Shown piece after piece: positions 1 to 8,390 of a DNA stretch of 64,000 nucleotides (positions are counted from its first letter, which is position 1; every line of letters starts with the position of its first letter). Under the pieces are notes generated by a model. The model was given only the letters and a program-made list of their open reading frames with translations. It did no database searches and was not told the origin of the DNA. Source of the DNA: Alkalicoccobacillus porphyridii (lineage in GTDB: Bacteria; Bacillota; Bacilli; Bacillales; Bacillaceae_D). The translations under genes and the position numbers were made by a program. Location: positions 62,001 to 126,000 of the forward strand of contig NZ_VLXZ01000005.1 of NCBI RefSeq assembly GCF_007293315.1. The letters run 5' to 3'.

Positions 1-5
1 GGGAA

Positions 6-338
6 ATGATTGATTTAAACATCGCTAGTAAAGTATATGAAAAAGGCGTTCGGAAAGATTTATATAACGTTGAAACTGATTATTATCAAACCTTCGTTTC
101 TCTTTTTACCTCTAATTGGCAGAAAGTCATTCAAAAAAATAAAATGATTGGTAAGCGTCTTGCCACTCAACTATCAAAGGAACTGGAAAAAGGGGATCTC
201 ACGCCAGAAACTGAACATGAAATTAATGTATGGTTAGATGAAACAAGGCAATGGATGAACTATTATCAATGGTTGGATCAGCTTGTTGACTTCTTTGAAA
301 GTGGCGAGATTTTTAAGCATGTACCTAAACCAGAATAA
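6..338 (+). CDS. Hypothetical helical protein, possibly 5'-truncated
   Basis: I do not recognise this 110-residue product. It is rich in Lys, Glu, Trp and Tyr, contains no membrane segment or signal peptide, and looks entirely helical (for example the WLDETRQWMNYYQWLDQLVD stretch near residues 75-95). The first ATG lies only five bases from the window edge and the visible upstream bases (GGGAA) sit too close to act as a ribosome binding site, so the true start may lie to the left and the protein may be longer. It is followed after about 35 bases by a long hairpin, so it is the last gene of its transcript. Confidence 0.5.
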   Translation: MIDLNIASKVYEKGVRKDLYNVETDYYQTFVSLFTSNWQKVIQKNKMIGKRLATQLSKELEKGDLTPETEHEINVWLDETRQWMNYYQWLDQLVDFFESGEIFKHVPKPE

Positions 339-372
339 ATGAAGAAGCTGGAATATAAGTACTATAACTAAT

Positions 373-421
373 AAAAAAGCGGAATAATGTTGGAATCTCT
401 CCATTCATTGTTCCGCTTTTT
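373..421 (+). terminator. Long imperfect hairpin with T-run, likely terminator
   Basis: Arms of about 16 bases (GCGGAATAATGTTGGA and its near complement ending in TTCCGC) are followed by TTTTT. It lies just after the hypothetical gene. The same hairpin recurs, inverted, at about 24484-24535 at the end of another copy of the dispersed repeat, so it is part of that element as well as a probable terminator. Confidence 0.7.
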
Positions 422-593
422 GGATATCGGTTCTTCGCTGCCGCTCCCGAAAATGGGGGCACGCTTACCGCGGGAAGGTACCCGCGCTAATCTGGCTCTG
501 ACATCTTATCTCAATGAACCTTTTCATCTAGACTACTGACAAAAGATCTTTCTAAGACTGGGAACGTTCATCAATTGTTTGTCAGAACGTTAG

Positions 594-708
594 CTACAAG
601 AGAACCCGTAGACTCCTGCGGAACAGAACGAGTCTGAAGCCCTCGAAGTGGTGGTTTTCCACTTCGAGGGCTGAGGCCGTTCTTGCGGGTGCTAGGGTTC
701 TCCTGTAG
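594..708. repeat. ~114-bp palindromic module inside repeat copy A
   Basis: The outer arms are CTACAAGAGAACCC and GGGTTCTCCTGTAG, which are complementary except for one base. The inner arms at 638-651 and 659-672 form a perfect 14-bp stem (AGCCCTCGAAGTGG) around a 7-base loop. Equivalent modules occur at about 24047-24160 and 23742-23850, while repeat copies near 44.84 and 61.38 kb keep only one arm. It resembles the short palindromic repeats common between genes in Bacillus chromosomes. Confidence 0.75.
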
Positions 709-968
709 CGGCACCATTCAGCTCATTCTTACATGACTTTTTCAGTGCCTTTATATCCCGCAGGTGTCGCCCTTCTATTTTTGTCCGCTTGTTGAGTAGC
801 AGGCAACAAATATATGGGTTACATTCGCAGTCTATATAACTTTCCACACAAGAAGTTATTTCTATTCTTAATGAGGACTTAACCGCAAATGAAAGTAATT
901 TCATTTAACTTTTAGCGGCACTCTTCGTCTTTTTATTTGCAAGATACTTCTATCCCAGCCTCTATAAA

Positions 969-1310
969 TTAGGACTCATGCACGTTCAAAGCGATCTTTG
1001 CATATCGAGACATCATGCTTTTTGACCAGGGTGGATTAAAAACGATATCTACAGATACTTCTCCGATATCTCCAACTTCCTGCAATTCTACTAGTGATTG
1101 TTTTACTTGATCATGAATGACACCTGCTAAAGGACAGCCCATAGCAGTTAATGTCATAACAACATTCACATTATTCTGTTCATCTAACTGTATTTCGTAA
1201 ACAAGTCCCAAATTCACAATGTCAATCCCAAGCTCTGGATCAATCACTTGCTCTAACTGTCCCATCACCTGTTCCTTTGTTTGTTGTTTTTCCTCTTTTT
1301 GATTCATCAT
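969..1310 (-). CDS. MIP18/DUF59 family Fe-S assembly-type protein
   Basis: The 113-residue product is a DUF59 (MIP18, PaaD/SufT-like) protein. The family acts in iron-sulfur cluster assembly or maturation, or as an accessory in ring-oxygenase operons. Signature stretches are VIDPELGIDIVNLGLVYEI near the N-terminus, MTLTAMGCPLAG with the conserved Cys, and VDIVFNPPWS. An upstream in-frame start at 1361 is possible, but the ATG at 1310 has the better spaced AAAGGAGAGGTGATATTC leader. It lies 56 bases downstream of the SDR gene on the same strand, so the two are probably co-transcribed. A house-keeping Fe-S role is likely but not proven by context. Confidence 0.85.
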   Translation of the reverse strand: MMNQKEEKQQTKEQVMGQLEQVIDPELGIDIVNLGLVYEIQLDEQNNVNVVMTLTAMGCPLAGVIHDQVKQSLVELQEVGDIGEVSVDIVFNPPWSKSMMSRYAKIALNVHES

Positions 1311-1366
1311 GAATATCACCTCTCCTTTGTATATTTCCCGTCTGGCACTATTACAAAACAAGACGC

Positions 1367-2110
1367 TTAATGCTCATATATCATTTTCTTCGTCATTCCA
1401 CCATCAATGGTTATATTTTCTCCAGTAATAAACCGGTTATCCTTATGACTTAAAAACAGACAAGCGCGCGCAATATCACCAGGTTCTCCTACTCGATTTG
1501 AGAAATGCTGGTTATGGTCAACTTCACGAAGTTCATCTGTATCACCAGTGTGAATCCAACCGGGACTTATACAATTCACTTGAATTCCATTTGTTCGAAA
1601 TGATGCGGCCAACGCATGAGTTAGTGAGACGATGGCTCCTTTTGAGGCGGCATATGCTTCTGAGTTTGGTTCAGACATCGCGGCTCTTGTTGAAGCAATA
1701 TTAACAATTGATCCCTCAAGATTATGGGTAATCATTAATTTCACCGCTTCCCTGCTACAAATAAATGTTCCTCTAACATTTGTATTCATGACCTTATCCC
1801 ATTCTTCTACTTCTAGCTCTAAAGGAGAGACCCATTTAGAAATTCCGGCATTGTTAATGCAAATATCTAAACGTCCAAACTCCAATTCAATCCAGGCCAT
1901 CATCTCAGTAATCTGTGAAACGTCTGTGACATCACATGTGTAAGCTGTAGCACGTCCACCTGCTTCTTTGATTGTCTCCGTAGTCCGTTCGGCGTCCTCT
2001 CCACTAACATCGGAGACGATAACAATATCTTTGTTTGTCGCATAGGTTTTTGCTATTTCTGCCCCAATTCCATTTCCTGCGCCTGTCACGAGCACAACTC
2101 GGTTATTCAT
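1367..2110 (-). CDS. Short-chain dehydrogenase/reductase (SDR)
   Basis: This classical SDR of about 247 residues has the cofactor motif TGAGNGIG near residue 10, the NNAG motif, a catalytic Ser in NIAS and the YxxxK pair in YAASK, with the family ending ITGENITIDGG. It should oxidise or reduce an alcohol/carbonyl with NAD(P); an Asp after the second strand (VSDVSG) favours NAD. The substrate cannot be read. The start at 2110 is chosen because AGGGGG lies seven bases upstream; seven residues earlier there is an alternative without a good site. It is divergent from the carotenoid operon across a 75-bp gap holding a perfect 14-bp palindrome. Confidence 0.88.
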   Translation of the reverse strand: MNNRVVLVTGAGNGIGAEIAKTYATNKDIVIVSDVSGEDAERTTETIKEAGGRATAYTCDVTDVSQITEMMAWIELEFGRLDICINNAGISKWVSPLELEVEEWDKVMNTNVRGTFICSREAVKLMITHNLEGSIVNIASTRAAMSEPNSEAYAASKGAIVSLTHALAASFRTNGIQVNCISPGWIHTGDTDELREVDHNQHFSNRVGEPGDIARACLFLSHKDNRFITGENITIDGGMTKKMIYEH

Positions 2111-2127
2111 AGCTATTCCCCCTTTAC

Positions 2128-2141
2128 TCATTGTACAATGA
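2128..2141. promoter_or_regulatory. Perfect 14-bp palindrome, candidate operator between SDR and crt operon
   Basis: TCATTGTACAATGA is exactly self-complementary and lies midway in the 75-bp divergent gap. A weak promoter for the crt side (TTGTAC, 17 bp, TAATAT at 2155-2160) would place the palindrome over the -35 region. The binding protein is unknown. Confidence 0.45.
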
Positions 2142-2185
2142 TGAAGACCCTACATAATATTTTAGTAGACCTACAGGAGGATGTC

Positions 2186-2974
2186 ATGTTTAAGCACTTT
2201 GATGTAATTCTATTTCGCTTTTTTGTTTTTTGGTTTAGCTGTGGTCTTGTATTACTAACCTTTGATATTCTTCCCCCCATCTTAGAGTGGGCTAACGCTG
2301 TTTTTCTTATTTTAACAGGTGTTCTTGGTGCTACATTTTTCATTCGACAATATGGGACTAAGATCGGGTCCCTTCTTTCATTTTTAATTGTGTTCATCAC
2401 ATTTGTCATTGAAGGAGCAGGTGTACACTATGGCATCTTATTCGGTGACTATTATTATAATCCAGACTTTGGTTTGATCATATTTGAAGTTCCTTTTACG
2501 ATTGGGGCTGCGTGGCTTATGGTTATCGCCACCACTCATGTGATAGCTAGAGCGTATTCAAGACGCATTCAAAATAAACTATTCGAGTGGTTTACCTACG
2601 CCCTAGTCGGCTCCTTTGCTGCAGTGATTATGGATGTCATTCTTGACCCAGTTGCTTTTCAAGTAAAAGAATATTGGGTATGGACTGCAGGAGGCTTCTA
2701 TTACGACATACCTCTTTCAAATTTCACTGGTTGGTTTGTTCTTGCCTTTATCCTGCATTCGGCGGTTTTTTTCACCTTACATCTAGTGAATAAATGGCAT
2801 GGCTCTATTAGTCGCTACTGGCAGCCGAGAATGATCTATTTGTATGTAATGGTGATTAGCATGTTCTTGGTCTTAGCAATAACCAACGGCTTATGGCTCG
2901 CTACCCTTGCATCCATTGGACTTACCGCTATCGTCATCGGAGGATATTTCCGATTGAAGGAGCAGGCGATATGA
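2186..2974 (+). CDS. CruF-like carotenoid hydratase (DUF422 membrane protein)
   Basis: This is a multispanning membrane protein of 262 residues with about seven hydrophobic segments and the family's acidic and aromatic loop patterns (EGAGVHYGILFGDYYY and the MDVILDPVA segment). DUF422/CruF proteins add water to the psi end of carotenoids, creating the hydroxyl that is later glycosylated; such enzymes are known from C30 pathways of pigmented Bacillus. The ATG at 2186 follows a strong AGGAGG at seven bases, whereas an ATG 48 bases earlier has no good site. It is the first gene of a four-gene operon; its stop overlaps the acyltransferase start. The hydratase assignment is by family and context. 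Confidence 0.8.
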   Translation: MFKHFDVILFRFFVFWFSCGLVLLTFDILPPILEWANAVFLILTGVLGATFFIRQYGTKIGSLLSFLIVFITFVIEGAGVHYGILFGDYYYNPDFGLIIFEVPFTIGAAWLMVIATTHVIARAYSRRIQNKLFEWFTYALVGSFAAVIMDVILDPVAFQVKEYWVWTAGGFYYDIPLSNFTGWFVLAFILHSAVFFTLHLVNKWHGSISRYWQPRMIYLYVMVISMFLVLAITNGLWLATLASIGLTAIVIGGYFRLKEQAI

Positions 2975-3693
2975 GAAGAGCCAATAAAAACAAATACTTC
3001 TCCAAAGCCTTCCAGCTATATACAACGTACTGGCTCATTAAGCGTTCATTTTCAGGTATTTATATTAAGGGTAATTTCGTGGAAGACGATACCTCTGGCC
3101 TTATTGTATCTAATCATTCAAGCTGGTGGGACGGGATCATTACCTTTTATCTTTCTCAAAAAATCTCGCCTTGGCAAAGCTATGCCATGATGAGTGACGA
3201 GGGATTAAATCAATTCCCCTTTTTTAACAGGATTGGTGCCTTTTCAGTAGATACATCCAGCGCTCAATCTGTCAGAAGGTCACTTAGTTATAGCTTAGAG
3301 TTACTAAATGCAGGGAGCGCAGTATGGATCTTTCCACAGGGAGCAGAACTACCTTTGGAAAAAAGACCATTGACACTCCAACCAGGTGCTTCTTTTTTAA
3401 TGAATCAAGCTCCTACCGTCCCGTTATATATTGTGACGTACTATTACTCCATGTCGCATGAACAAAAACCACGTCTCTACATACATGTTAATCATCTTAA
3501 GAAGCCTGATGATTATGAACAACTAAAGCGATTTGAACTAAATACTCTATTAGAATCATCAATGACCTTACAGCTTAATCAACAACGTGATGATGTTGCT
3601 AATGAATCAACAGATGATTATACCTTGATGGAACTAGGGTACCGTTCTGTTAGTGATTGGTTCAGCCTTTGGTCGGGAGGCAAAAGAAAATGA
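2971..3693 (+). CDS. PlsC-type acyltransferase of carotenoid operon
   Basis: This 240-residue protein has the lysophosphatidate acyltransferase fold signatures: the catalytic block NHSSWWDG near residue 45 and the FPQGAE block in place of the usual FPEGT. In a carotenoid operon its likely job is to place a fatty acyl group on the sugar of a glycosylated carotenoid, the role of CrtO in staphyloxanthin, although CrtO belongs to a different family. The start at 2971 overlaps the preceding stop (ATGA) and has AAGGAGCAGGCGAT upstream. Its own stop overlaps the glycosyltransferase start. A general glycerolipid acyltransferase is the alternative, but context argues against it. Confidence 0.8.
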   Translation: MRRANKNKYFSKAFQLYTTYWLIKRSFSGIYIKGNFVEDDTSGLIVSNHSSWWDGIITFYLSQKISPWQSYAMMSDEGLNQFPFFNRIGAFSVDTSSAQSVRRSLSYSLELLNAGSAVWIFPQGAELPLEKRPLTLQPGASFLMNQAPTVPLYIVTYYYSMSHEQKPRLYIHVNHLKKPDDYEQLKRFELNTLLESSMTLQLNQQRDDVANESTDDYTLMELGYRSVSDWFSLWSGGKRK

Positions 3694-4796
3694 GTACACT
3701 TTACATCTATATTGGTATACACGCTTGCTTATTGATTTGGGTGTTCATTAATCAGCACTACATGCCAGGACTACAGAGCTTTAATACAATCAAGCAGAAA
3801 GACCTTGTTTCTGTTCTAATCCCTCTTAGAAATGAAGAACGTAATGTTAGTGGTCTGATTCAAAGCCTTAAGGCTCTTTCTTATTCAAATCTCGAGTTTA
3901 TTTTTTTAGACGACCAATCAACGGATCATACAAAAGCATTGCTAGAACAGGAGATTAAGCAATTACCCCATGCTAAAATTTTGGACGGCTCCGCGCTTCC
4001 GCCCTCTTGGGTTGGTAAAAATTTCGCCTGCCACCAGCTTAGTCAACACGCTAAAGGGACATATCTATTGTTTTTGGACGCAGATGTGAGACTTGCTTCT
4101 ACTGCCATTGATGTTAGCCTCCATACCCTCCAGCACCGTACTGCAGGCTTATTATCCGGGTTTCCAAAATTTCCTGTTAAGGGCCTTTTAGCGATGCTCG
4201 CTGTTCCTATGCAGCATGTCTTTATTTATTTGCATCTGCCGCTTATGCTCGCAAACAATAGTAAACTTCCACAAGCCTCAGCCGCACATGGGAGCTTTAT
4301 GTTTTTTAATTCTGCCATTTATCATGCCATTGGTGGCCACCAGGCGGTAAAGAGCTCGCTTGTAGAGGATGTACACTTAGCACGGTTAGTTAAACAAAAA
4401 GGCTTCTCCACCTGCCTTGCAAATGTAACCAATTACGTAAGCTGCAACATGTATCAGTCTAATAAAGATGTGTGGGCCGGTTTCTCTAAAAATGCCTTCC
4501 CAGGGATCGGCAAGTCGTGGCTTCTTGCCGCTTTTGTCATCTTTTTTTATAGTTTCATCTTTGTTTTGCCAGTTGGATTGCTTTGGTTTGCCTTTAGCAG
4601 CCATTGGCTCTATAGTATCCCGTTTGCTTTAAGTGTGATAACAAAAGGAGCGATTGACTATTTAGCAGCACAAAAAGCATGGATCGCCATTCTGATGCCA
4701 CTATCTGCTTTGGTCATCATCGCTATTTTACTGCGGTCCATGTCTCTAACTGTTTTAAAATCAGGCTACTCTTGGAAAGGACGCACCTATTCATGA
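3690..4796 (+). CDS. crtQ: Family 2 glycosyltransferase, CrtQ-like
   Basis: The 368-residue membrane glycosyltransferase has an N-terminal membrane helix, then a GT2 domain: the nucleotide-sugar strand VSVLIPLRNEER, DDQSTDHT, the metal-binding LDADV and the acceptor-side VEDVHLARL motif. Three hydrophobic segments follow near the C-terminus. This layout matches 4,4'-diaponeurosporenoate glycosyltransferase (CrtQ), which joins glucose to the C30 carotenoid acid. Both ends overlap neighbouring genes by four bases (ATGA), so translation is coupled. The start follows GGGAGG at nine bases. The precise acceptor (acid or tertiary alcohol from the CruF-like enzyme) is not decided by sequence. Confidence 0.82.
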   Translation: MSTLYIYIGIHACLLIWVFINQHYMPGLQSFNTIKQKDLVSVLIPLRNEERNVSGLIQSLKALSYSNLEFIFLDDQSTDHTKALLEQEIKQLPHAKILDGSALPPSWVGKNFACHQLSQHAKGTYLLFLDADVRLASTAIDVSLHTLQHRTAGLLSGFPKFPVKGLLAMLAVPMQHVFIYLHLPLMLANNSKLPQASAAHGSFMFFNSAIYHAIGGHQAVKSSLVEDVHLARLVKQKGFSTCLANVTNYVSCNMYQSNKDVWAGFSKNAFPGIGKSWLLAAFVIFFYSFIFVLPVGLLWFAFSSHWLYSIPFALSVITKGAIDYLAAQKAWIAILMPLSALVIIAILLRSMSLTVLKSGYSWKGRTYS

Positions 4797-6259
4797 AAAC
4801 GATTGTTATTATCGGCGGTGGTCTTGGAGGATTAAGTTCCGCCATCTCACTTGCTAGAAAAGGGTATAAGGTACATGTTTTAGAAAAAAATAATCATTTT
4901 GGTGGAAAAATGCGTCGCTATCACATAGGAAACGCATCCTTTGATTTTGGTCCAAATACCATTACGATGCCTGAAATCTTTCAGAAAGTGATTAGCCAGA
5001 CTGGGGCAAATCCGGATCATTACTTCACGTTTGAACGCATAGTCACTCATACTCGAAATCACTTTTCTGATGGGACCTACTTGGATATGTCGAGTGATGC
5101 AGATGAAATGAAACAAAACTTAGCGCCCCACTCCATATCCAGCTCATCCTATGAGCACTACCTTGCAGAGATCACTCGATTGTATCAATTATCAAAGGAG
5201 CATTTTTTCCCAAGGACATTTACAGGTTGGACGGATTATTTGTCGCCCACTTTAACGAAAGCACTTCTTTCGGTTCATCCTTTGCAGAATCTAGATACGT
5301 TTCACCGCCGTTATTTTAAGGATGAACGTGTGGTGCAGATGCTTAATCGCTATGCTACCTACATTGGCTCCTCCCCCTATCAAACCCCTGCCACCTTTGC
5401 GATGATAGCTTACTTAGAGCTCGTTCAGGGTGTTTATTATGTTAGAGGAGGAAATCCAACCATTGCTGAAGGTTTTGTCAAAAGAGCAACCGAGCTTGGT
5501 GTGACCCTTCATACAAATAAGCAAGCCACTCGTATTCAAGTCGAACAGAAAAAAGCGGTTGCAGTAGAGTGTGAGGATGGATCATATTATCCATGTGACG
5601 AGGTGATTTTAAATGGAGACTTGTTACAAGTCTATCCTGATTTAGTTGCAGAAGAGCACCGGCCATCCTTTTTAAATAAAAAAAGAGATCAGCTACAGCC
5701 TTCGATTTCAGCCTTTGTCATTCTCGTCTCGCTAAATACTCGATTAAAGGATCTGCGTCATCATCAGGTCTACTTTAGTAGAGATTATAAGCAGGAATTC
5801 GACGATTTATTTAAACAACAACAATATAGCATGGACCCCACCATCTATATCTGTAACTCTTCTTTCACTGAGCCAGCATTATCACCTGATGGAGATAATT
5901 TGTTTATTTTAGTTAATGCACCTGCGCTGACGGAGGCACATACTCAACCAAAAAAGCTAGAATCGTATAAGCAGCATATCTATTCATTGCTTGAATCGAA
6001 GGGTATTCCCATACATGCTCACCTAATTAAAGATCAAGTCATTACACCAAAAACGATCCAAAAAGACTACTCTGCCTACCGTGGAGCTTTATATGGACTA
6101 GCAGCTAATACCAAACGTCATGCTTTTTTACGACCTCAAAATAAGGCGCAGGATTTGAAGAACCTCTATTTTGTTGGTGGCTCTACTCACCCAGGCGGAG
6201 GCTCACCTATGGTTGTATTAAGTGGATTAAATGTGGCCCGATTAATTAGTAAGAAATAA
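4793..6259 (+). CDS. CrtP-like carotenoid oxidase of the CrtN/CrtI family
   Basis: This 488-residue FAD enzyme has the N-terminal dinucleotide motif VIIGGGLGGLSSAI, FDFGPNTITMP, the central YIGSSPYQTPA segment and a C-terminal NLYFVGGSTHPGGGSPMV FAD motif. Among the three CrtI-family enzymes here it looks most like staphylococcal CrtP (4,4'-diaponeurosporene oxidase, also called CrtNb/CrtNc in bacilli), which oxidises a terminal methyl group to aldehyde or acid. It is the last gene of the operon, overlaps the glycosyltransferase by four bases and is followed by a terminator. The alternative is a third desaturase; distinguishing them needs a tree or assay. Confidence 0.82.
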   Translation: MKTIVIIGGGLGGLSSAISLARKGYKVHVLEKNNHFGGKMRRYHIGNASFDFGPNTITMPEIFQKVISQTGANPDHYFTFERIVTHTRNHFSDGTYLDMSSDADEMKQNLAPHSISSSSYEHYLAEITRLYQLSKEHFFPRTFTGWTDYLSPTLTKALLSVHPLQNLDTFHRRYFKDERVVQMLNRYATYIGSSPYQTPATFAMIAYLELVQGVYYVRGGNPTIAEGFVKRATELGVTLHTNKQATRIQVEQKKAVAVECEDGSYYPCDEVILNGDLLQVYPDLVAEEHRPSFLNKKRDQLQPSISAFVILVSLNTRLKDLRHHQVYFSRDYKQEFDDLFKQQQYSMDPTIYICNSSFTEPALSPDGDNLFILVNAPALTEAHTQPKKLESYKQHIYSLLESKGIPIHAHLIKDQVITPKTIQKDYSAYRGALYGLAANTKRHAFLRPQNKAQDLKNLYFVGGSTHPGGGSPMVVLSGLNVARLISKK

Positions 6260-6277
6260 GGTGCTTACCAAAGAAAC

Positions 6278-6312
6278 ACGCCTATGCTTCGGTAACGGCA
6301 TAGGCGTATTTG
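6278..6312. terminator. Bidirectional terminator between crtP-like and cocE-like genes
   Basis: A perfect 10-bp stem (ACGCCTATGC / GCATAGGCGT) surrounds a 10-base loop containing TTCGGT. It lies between convergent genes and is flanked by T-rich sequence on the plus strand. Confidence 0.8.
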
Positions 6313-6318
6313 TTCTGT

Positions 6319-8364
6319 TTATTGAAAATCTCTAGGGATTTGTTTAGTCCAGGTTTTTGTAAAAATTTGTTCCTCCGCTTCAAAGGCAGTGACTTCGTTT
6401 GTTAGATAGAAATAGGATTCATCCGCTGTCATGATACTATATGTTTTGATTCGTGTTTGCCACTCCTCACTTCCAACTGTTAGATCCCATTCACATTGTG
6501 CTTTGGCAGACAAAGGATCTCCTTCTTTAATCGTATACGTGTTTCGGTTTGTACTGCCGTACTCAATTCCATTGCTAATTAGTCTTCTTTGCCCTTCATC
6601 AGAGAAATCATCAAGTACCCATTCTTTTTTTATTAAATCATAGTGAATGTGACGATTACGATGCTCCTCCCTAAGGACTTCTTTTTTGGCTACAGGTGCT
6701 GCCTCAGGTGCTTCAAACGGCCAATGGTTCTCTTCATGCTTTATTGGTCGAACTGGCAAGTATAGCTTTGTCTTAGTTCCAGAATGAACCGTTAAAGTCA
6801 CTGGTTTTTTGGAAGGCCATGCATGAGGCCAGTAGGTTGGTGAAATAGATAACCGTAATTGATGGCCAGCCGGGACTTGTTGTCCAATCGCATTCAACTG
6901 TACAACGGCTGTGTATTCCTTACCAGGGATTAATGCCTTTGGTTGTTCATGACCATCGAGATGATTTAGATTAAGCATCCCCCAACTGAGTAACGTTGCC
7001 TCACCATTAGGTGCCACATCAGACAGGCGAACAGCCATTAAAGCTTCTGGCTCATCAGAGGTGAAACTCACTTCAAGCTTAGGGAAGCCTAATAGCTCCA
7101 TATCCGTTTTAAGTGGATCTGAGGTAAAGGAAAGTGATAGTGCATCCTCGAGTCTTTGATCAGAAGCCAAATCACCAGGCTGGCCAAATGGACACCAAAC
7201 ACCGCTGTAGAGTCCGTGCTGTTGCAAGCTTTCTACCTTCCAATCCCCCGCTTCAGATGCTTCTGCTTCTAATGTTTGATTTCCTAAATACAACTTTTTC
7301 AACGGATTTTGATGATTAGGCCAGGTTTTTTCCTCAATCCAACGGCCGGGGCGATCTTCGTAATCGACCTCAGGGGGAACACTTTCCTGTATCCACGCCC
7401 GCAGTATTGGCTCCTCCATCACTCCTGTGTCTTCCCCTTTTAACCATTGATCCCACCAGCGAACACATTCCTGTAAAAATCCTATCGCTGGTCCTGGAAC
7501 GGCTACTTCAGGGTATTCATGAGCCCATGGACCAATTAACCCTTTTTTCGGGCCTTTGAGCCCTTCTAATAATCGAAAAATTGCATTAGTATATCCGTCT
7601 GCCCATCCTCCAACAGCAAAAACGGGAATCTGAACGTTTGAATACTCTTCACAGATAGACCCCTGCTTCCAATAGTCATCACGTCTTTGGTGCGATAGCC
7701 ATTTCTCTACAAAAGGAGGTGTTTCTTCAAGCCGTTCTAACCACTTTTCGCGCCACGAATCACCCACGTGCTGCGGATCTAAAGGACGTGCATTATAAGC
7801 TAGCATGGTAGAGGACCACCAAAGCATGTCCGATGCTAAGATATTGCCTCCCATGTAATGCACATCATCAGCATAACGGTCATCGGTTGAACAAAGCGTG
7901 ATAACGGCCTTGAGCTGCTTTGGTTGATGATAGGCTACCTGTAACCCATTAAAGCCCCCCCATGACTTACCAATCATGCCTACGTGACCTGTAGACCAAG
8001 GCTGCTGTTCAATCCATTCAAGAACCTCCAGCGCATCCTCTTGTTCCTGTGGCAGGTATTCGTCATGGAGGATGCCGTCTGAATCTCCACTTCCTCTCAT
8101 GTCCACCCGAATACTTGCATACCCATGTCCTGCAAAATAAGGATGACGAATAGAATCACGTAAAGCAGTAAAATCATTTTTTCGATAGGGTAGGTATTCA
8201 AGAATTGCTGGAACCGGATGATTCTCTGCATCCTCTGGCATCCAGATTTTCGCTGATAGCTTTGTCCCATCCTTCATCGGAATCCAGATATGCTCGATTT
8301 CTTTTATTTGATAAGGAAAATTCGTGACCGTTCTAAGCTTTTCATCTCGTACGTTAAAAACCAT
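6319..8364 (-). CDS. CocE/NonD family alpha/beta hydrolase (X-Pro peptidase-like)
   Basis: The 681-residue product has the peptidase S15/CocE layout: an N-terminal alpha/beta hydrolase with the nucleophile elbow GKSWGG near residue 133, an Asp/His-bearing region around GGWADGY and GPWAHE, and a C-terminal jelly-roll domain (PPEVDYEDRPGRW onward). A C-terminal extension beyond the usual ~570 residues ends with an additional beta-rich stretch. The family cleaves esters or acyl bonds (cocaine esterase, glutaryl-7-ACA acylase, X-Pro dipeptidyl peptidase). No signal peptide, so it is cytosolic. It starts 26 bases after the BCCT carrier gene with GGAGGGATGTAAT before the ATG; co-transcription suggests it acts on something that carrier imports. 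Confidence 0.85.
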   Translation of the reverse strand: MVFNVRDEKLRTVTNFPYQIKEIEHIWIPMKDGTKLSAKIWMPEDAENHPVPAILEYLPYRKNDFTALRDSIRHPYFAGHGYASIRVDMRGSGDSDGILHDEYLPQEQEDALEVLEWIEQQPWSTGHVGMIGKSWGGFNGLQVAYHQPKQLKAVITLCSTDDRYADDVHYMGGNILASDMLWWSSTMLAYNARPLDPQHVGDSWREKWLERLEETPPFVEKWLSHQRRDDYWKQGSICEEYSNVQIPVFAVGGWADGYTNAIFRLLEGLKGPKKGLIGPWAHEYPEVAVPGPAIGFLQECVRWWDQWLKGEDTGVMEEPILRAWIQESVPPEVDYEDRPGRWIEEKTWPNHQNPLKKLYLGNQTLEAEASEAGDWKVESLQQHGLYSGVWCPFGQPGDLASDQRLEDALSLSFTSDPLKTDMELLGFPKLEVSFTSDEPEALMAVRLSDVAPNGEATLLSWGMLNLNHLDGHEQPKALIPGKEYTAVVQLNAIGQQVPAGHQLRLSISPTYWPHAWPSKKPVTLTVHSGTKTKLYLPVRPIKHEENHWPFEAPEAAPVAKKEVLREEHRNRHIHYDLIKKEWVLDDFSDEGQRRLISNGIEYGSTNRNTYTIKEGDPLSAKAQCEWDLTVGSEEWQTRIKTYSIMTADESYFYLTNEVTAFEAEEQIFTKTWTKQIPRDFQ

Positions 8365-8390
8365 ATTACATCCCTCCGCAAACTAGTAAT

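Larger units (their letters stand above)
350..962 (+). repeat. Dispersed intergenic repeat, copy A (fills a 630-bp gene-free gap)
   Basis: No credible gene lies here. The stretch begins with the terminator-like hairpin, continues with a block reading GTTCTTCGCTGCCGCTCCCG then AAATGGGGGCACGC, a CAATGAACCTTTTCAT block, a ~114-bp palindrome, and a block containing GACTTTTTCAGTGCC and TTTTTGTCCGCTTGTTGAG. Each block reappears, in either orientation, near 10.75, 23.7-24.6, 44.75 and 61.3 kb. The far end carries CCCAGCC, the complement of the GGCTGGGACA-type motif seen at 10756. Boundaries are approximate because copies were matched by eye. Confidence 0.75.

Noticed and set aside
692-904. 70-codon open frame on the minus strand
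   Set aside because: It lies wholly within dispersed repeat copy A, has no ribosome site, and the corresponding frames in other copies are not preserved.
2128-2409. 93-codon minus-strand frame opposite the CruF-like gene
   Set aside because: Antisense shadow of a convincing membrane protein gene, and its product is basic and unlike any family.
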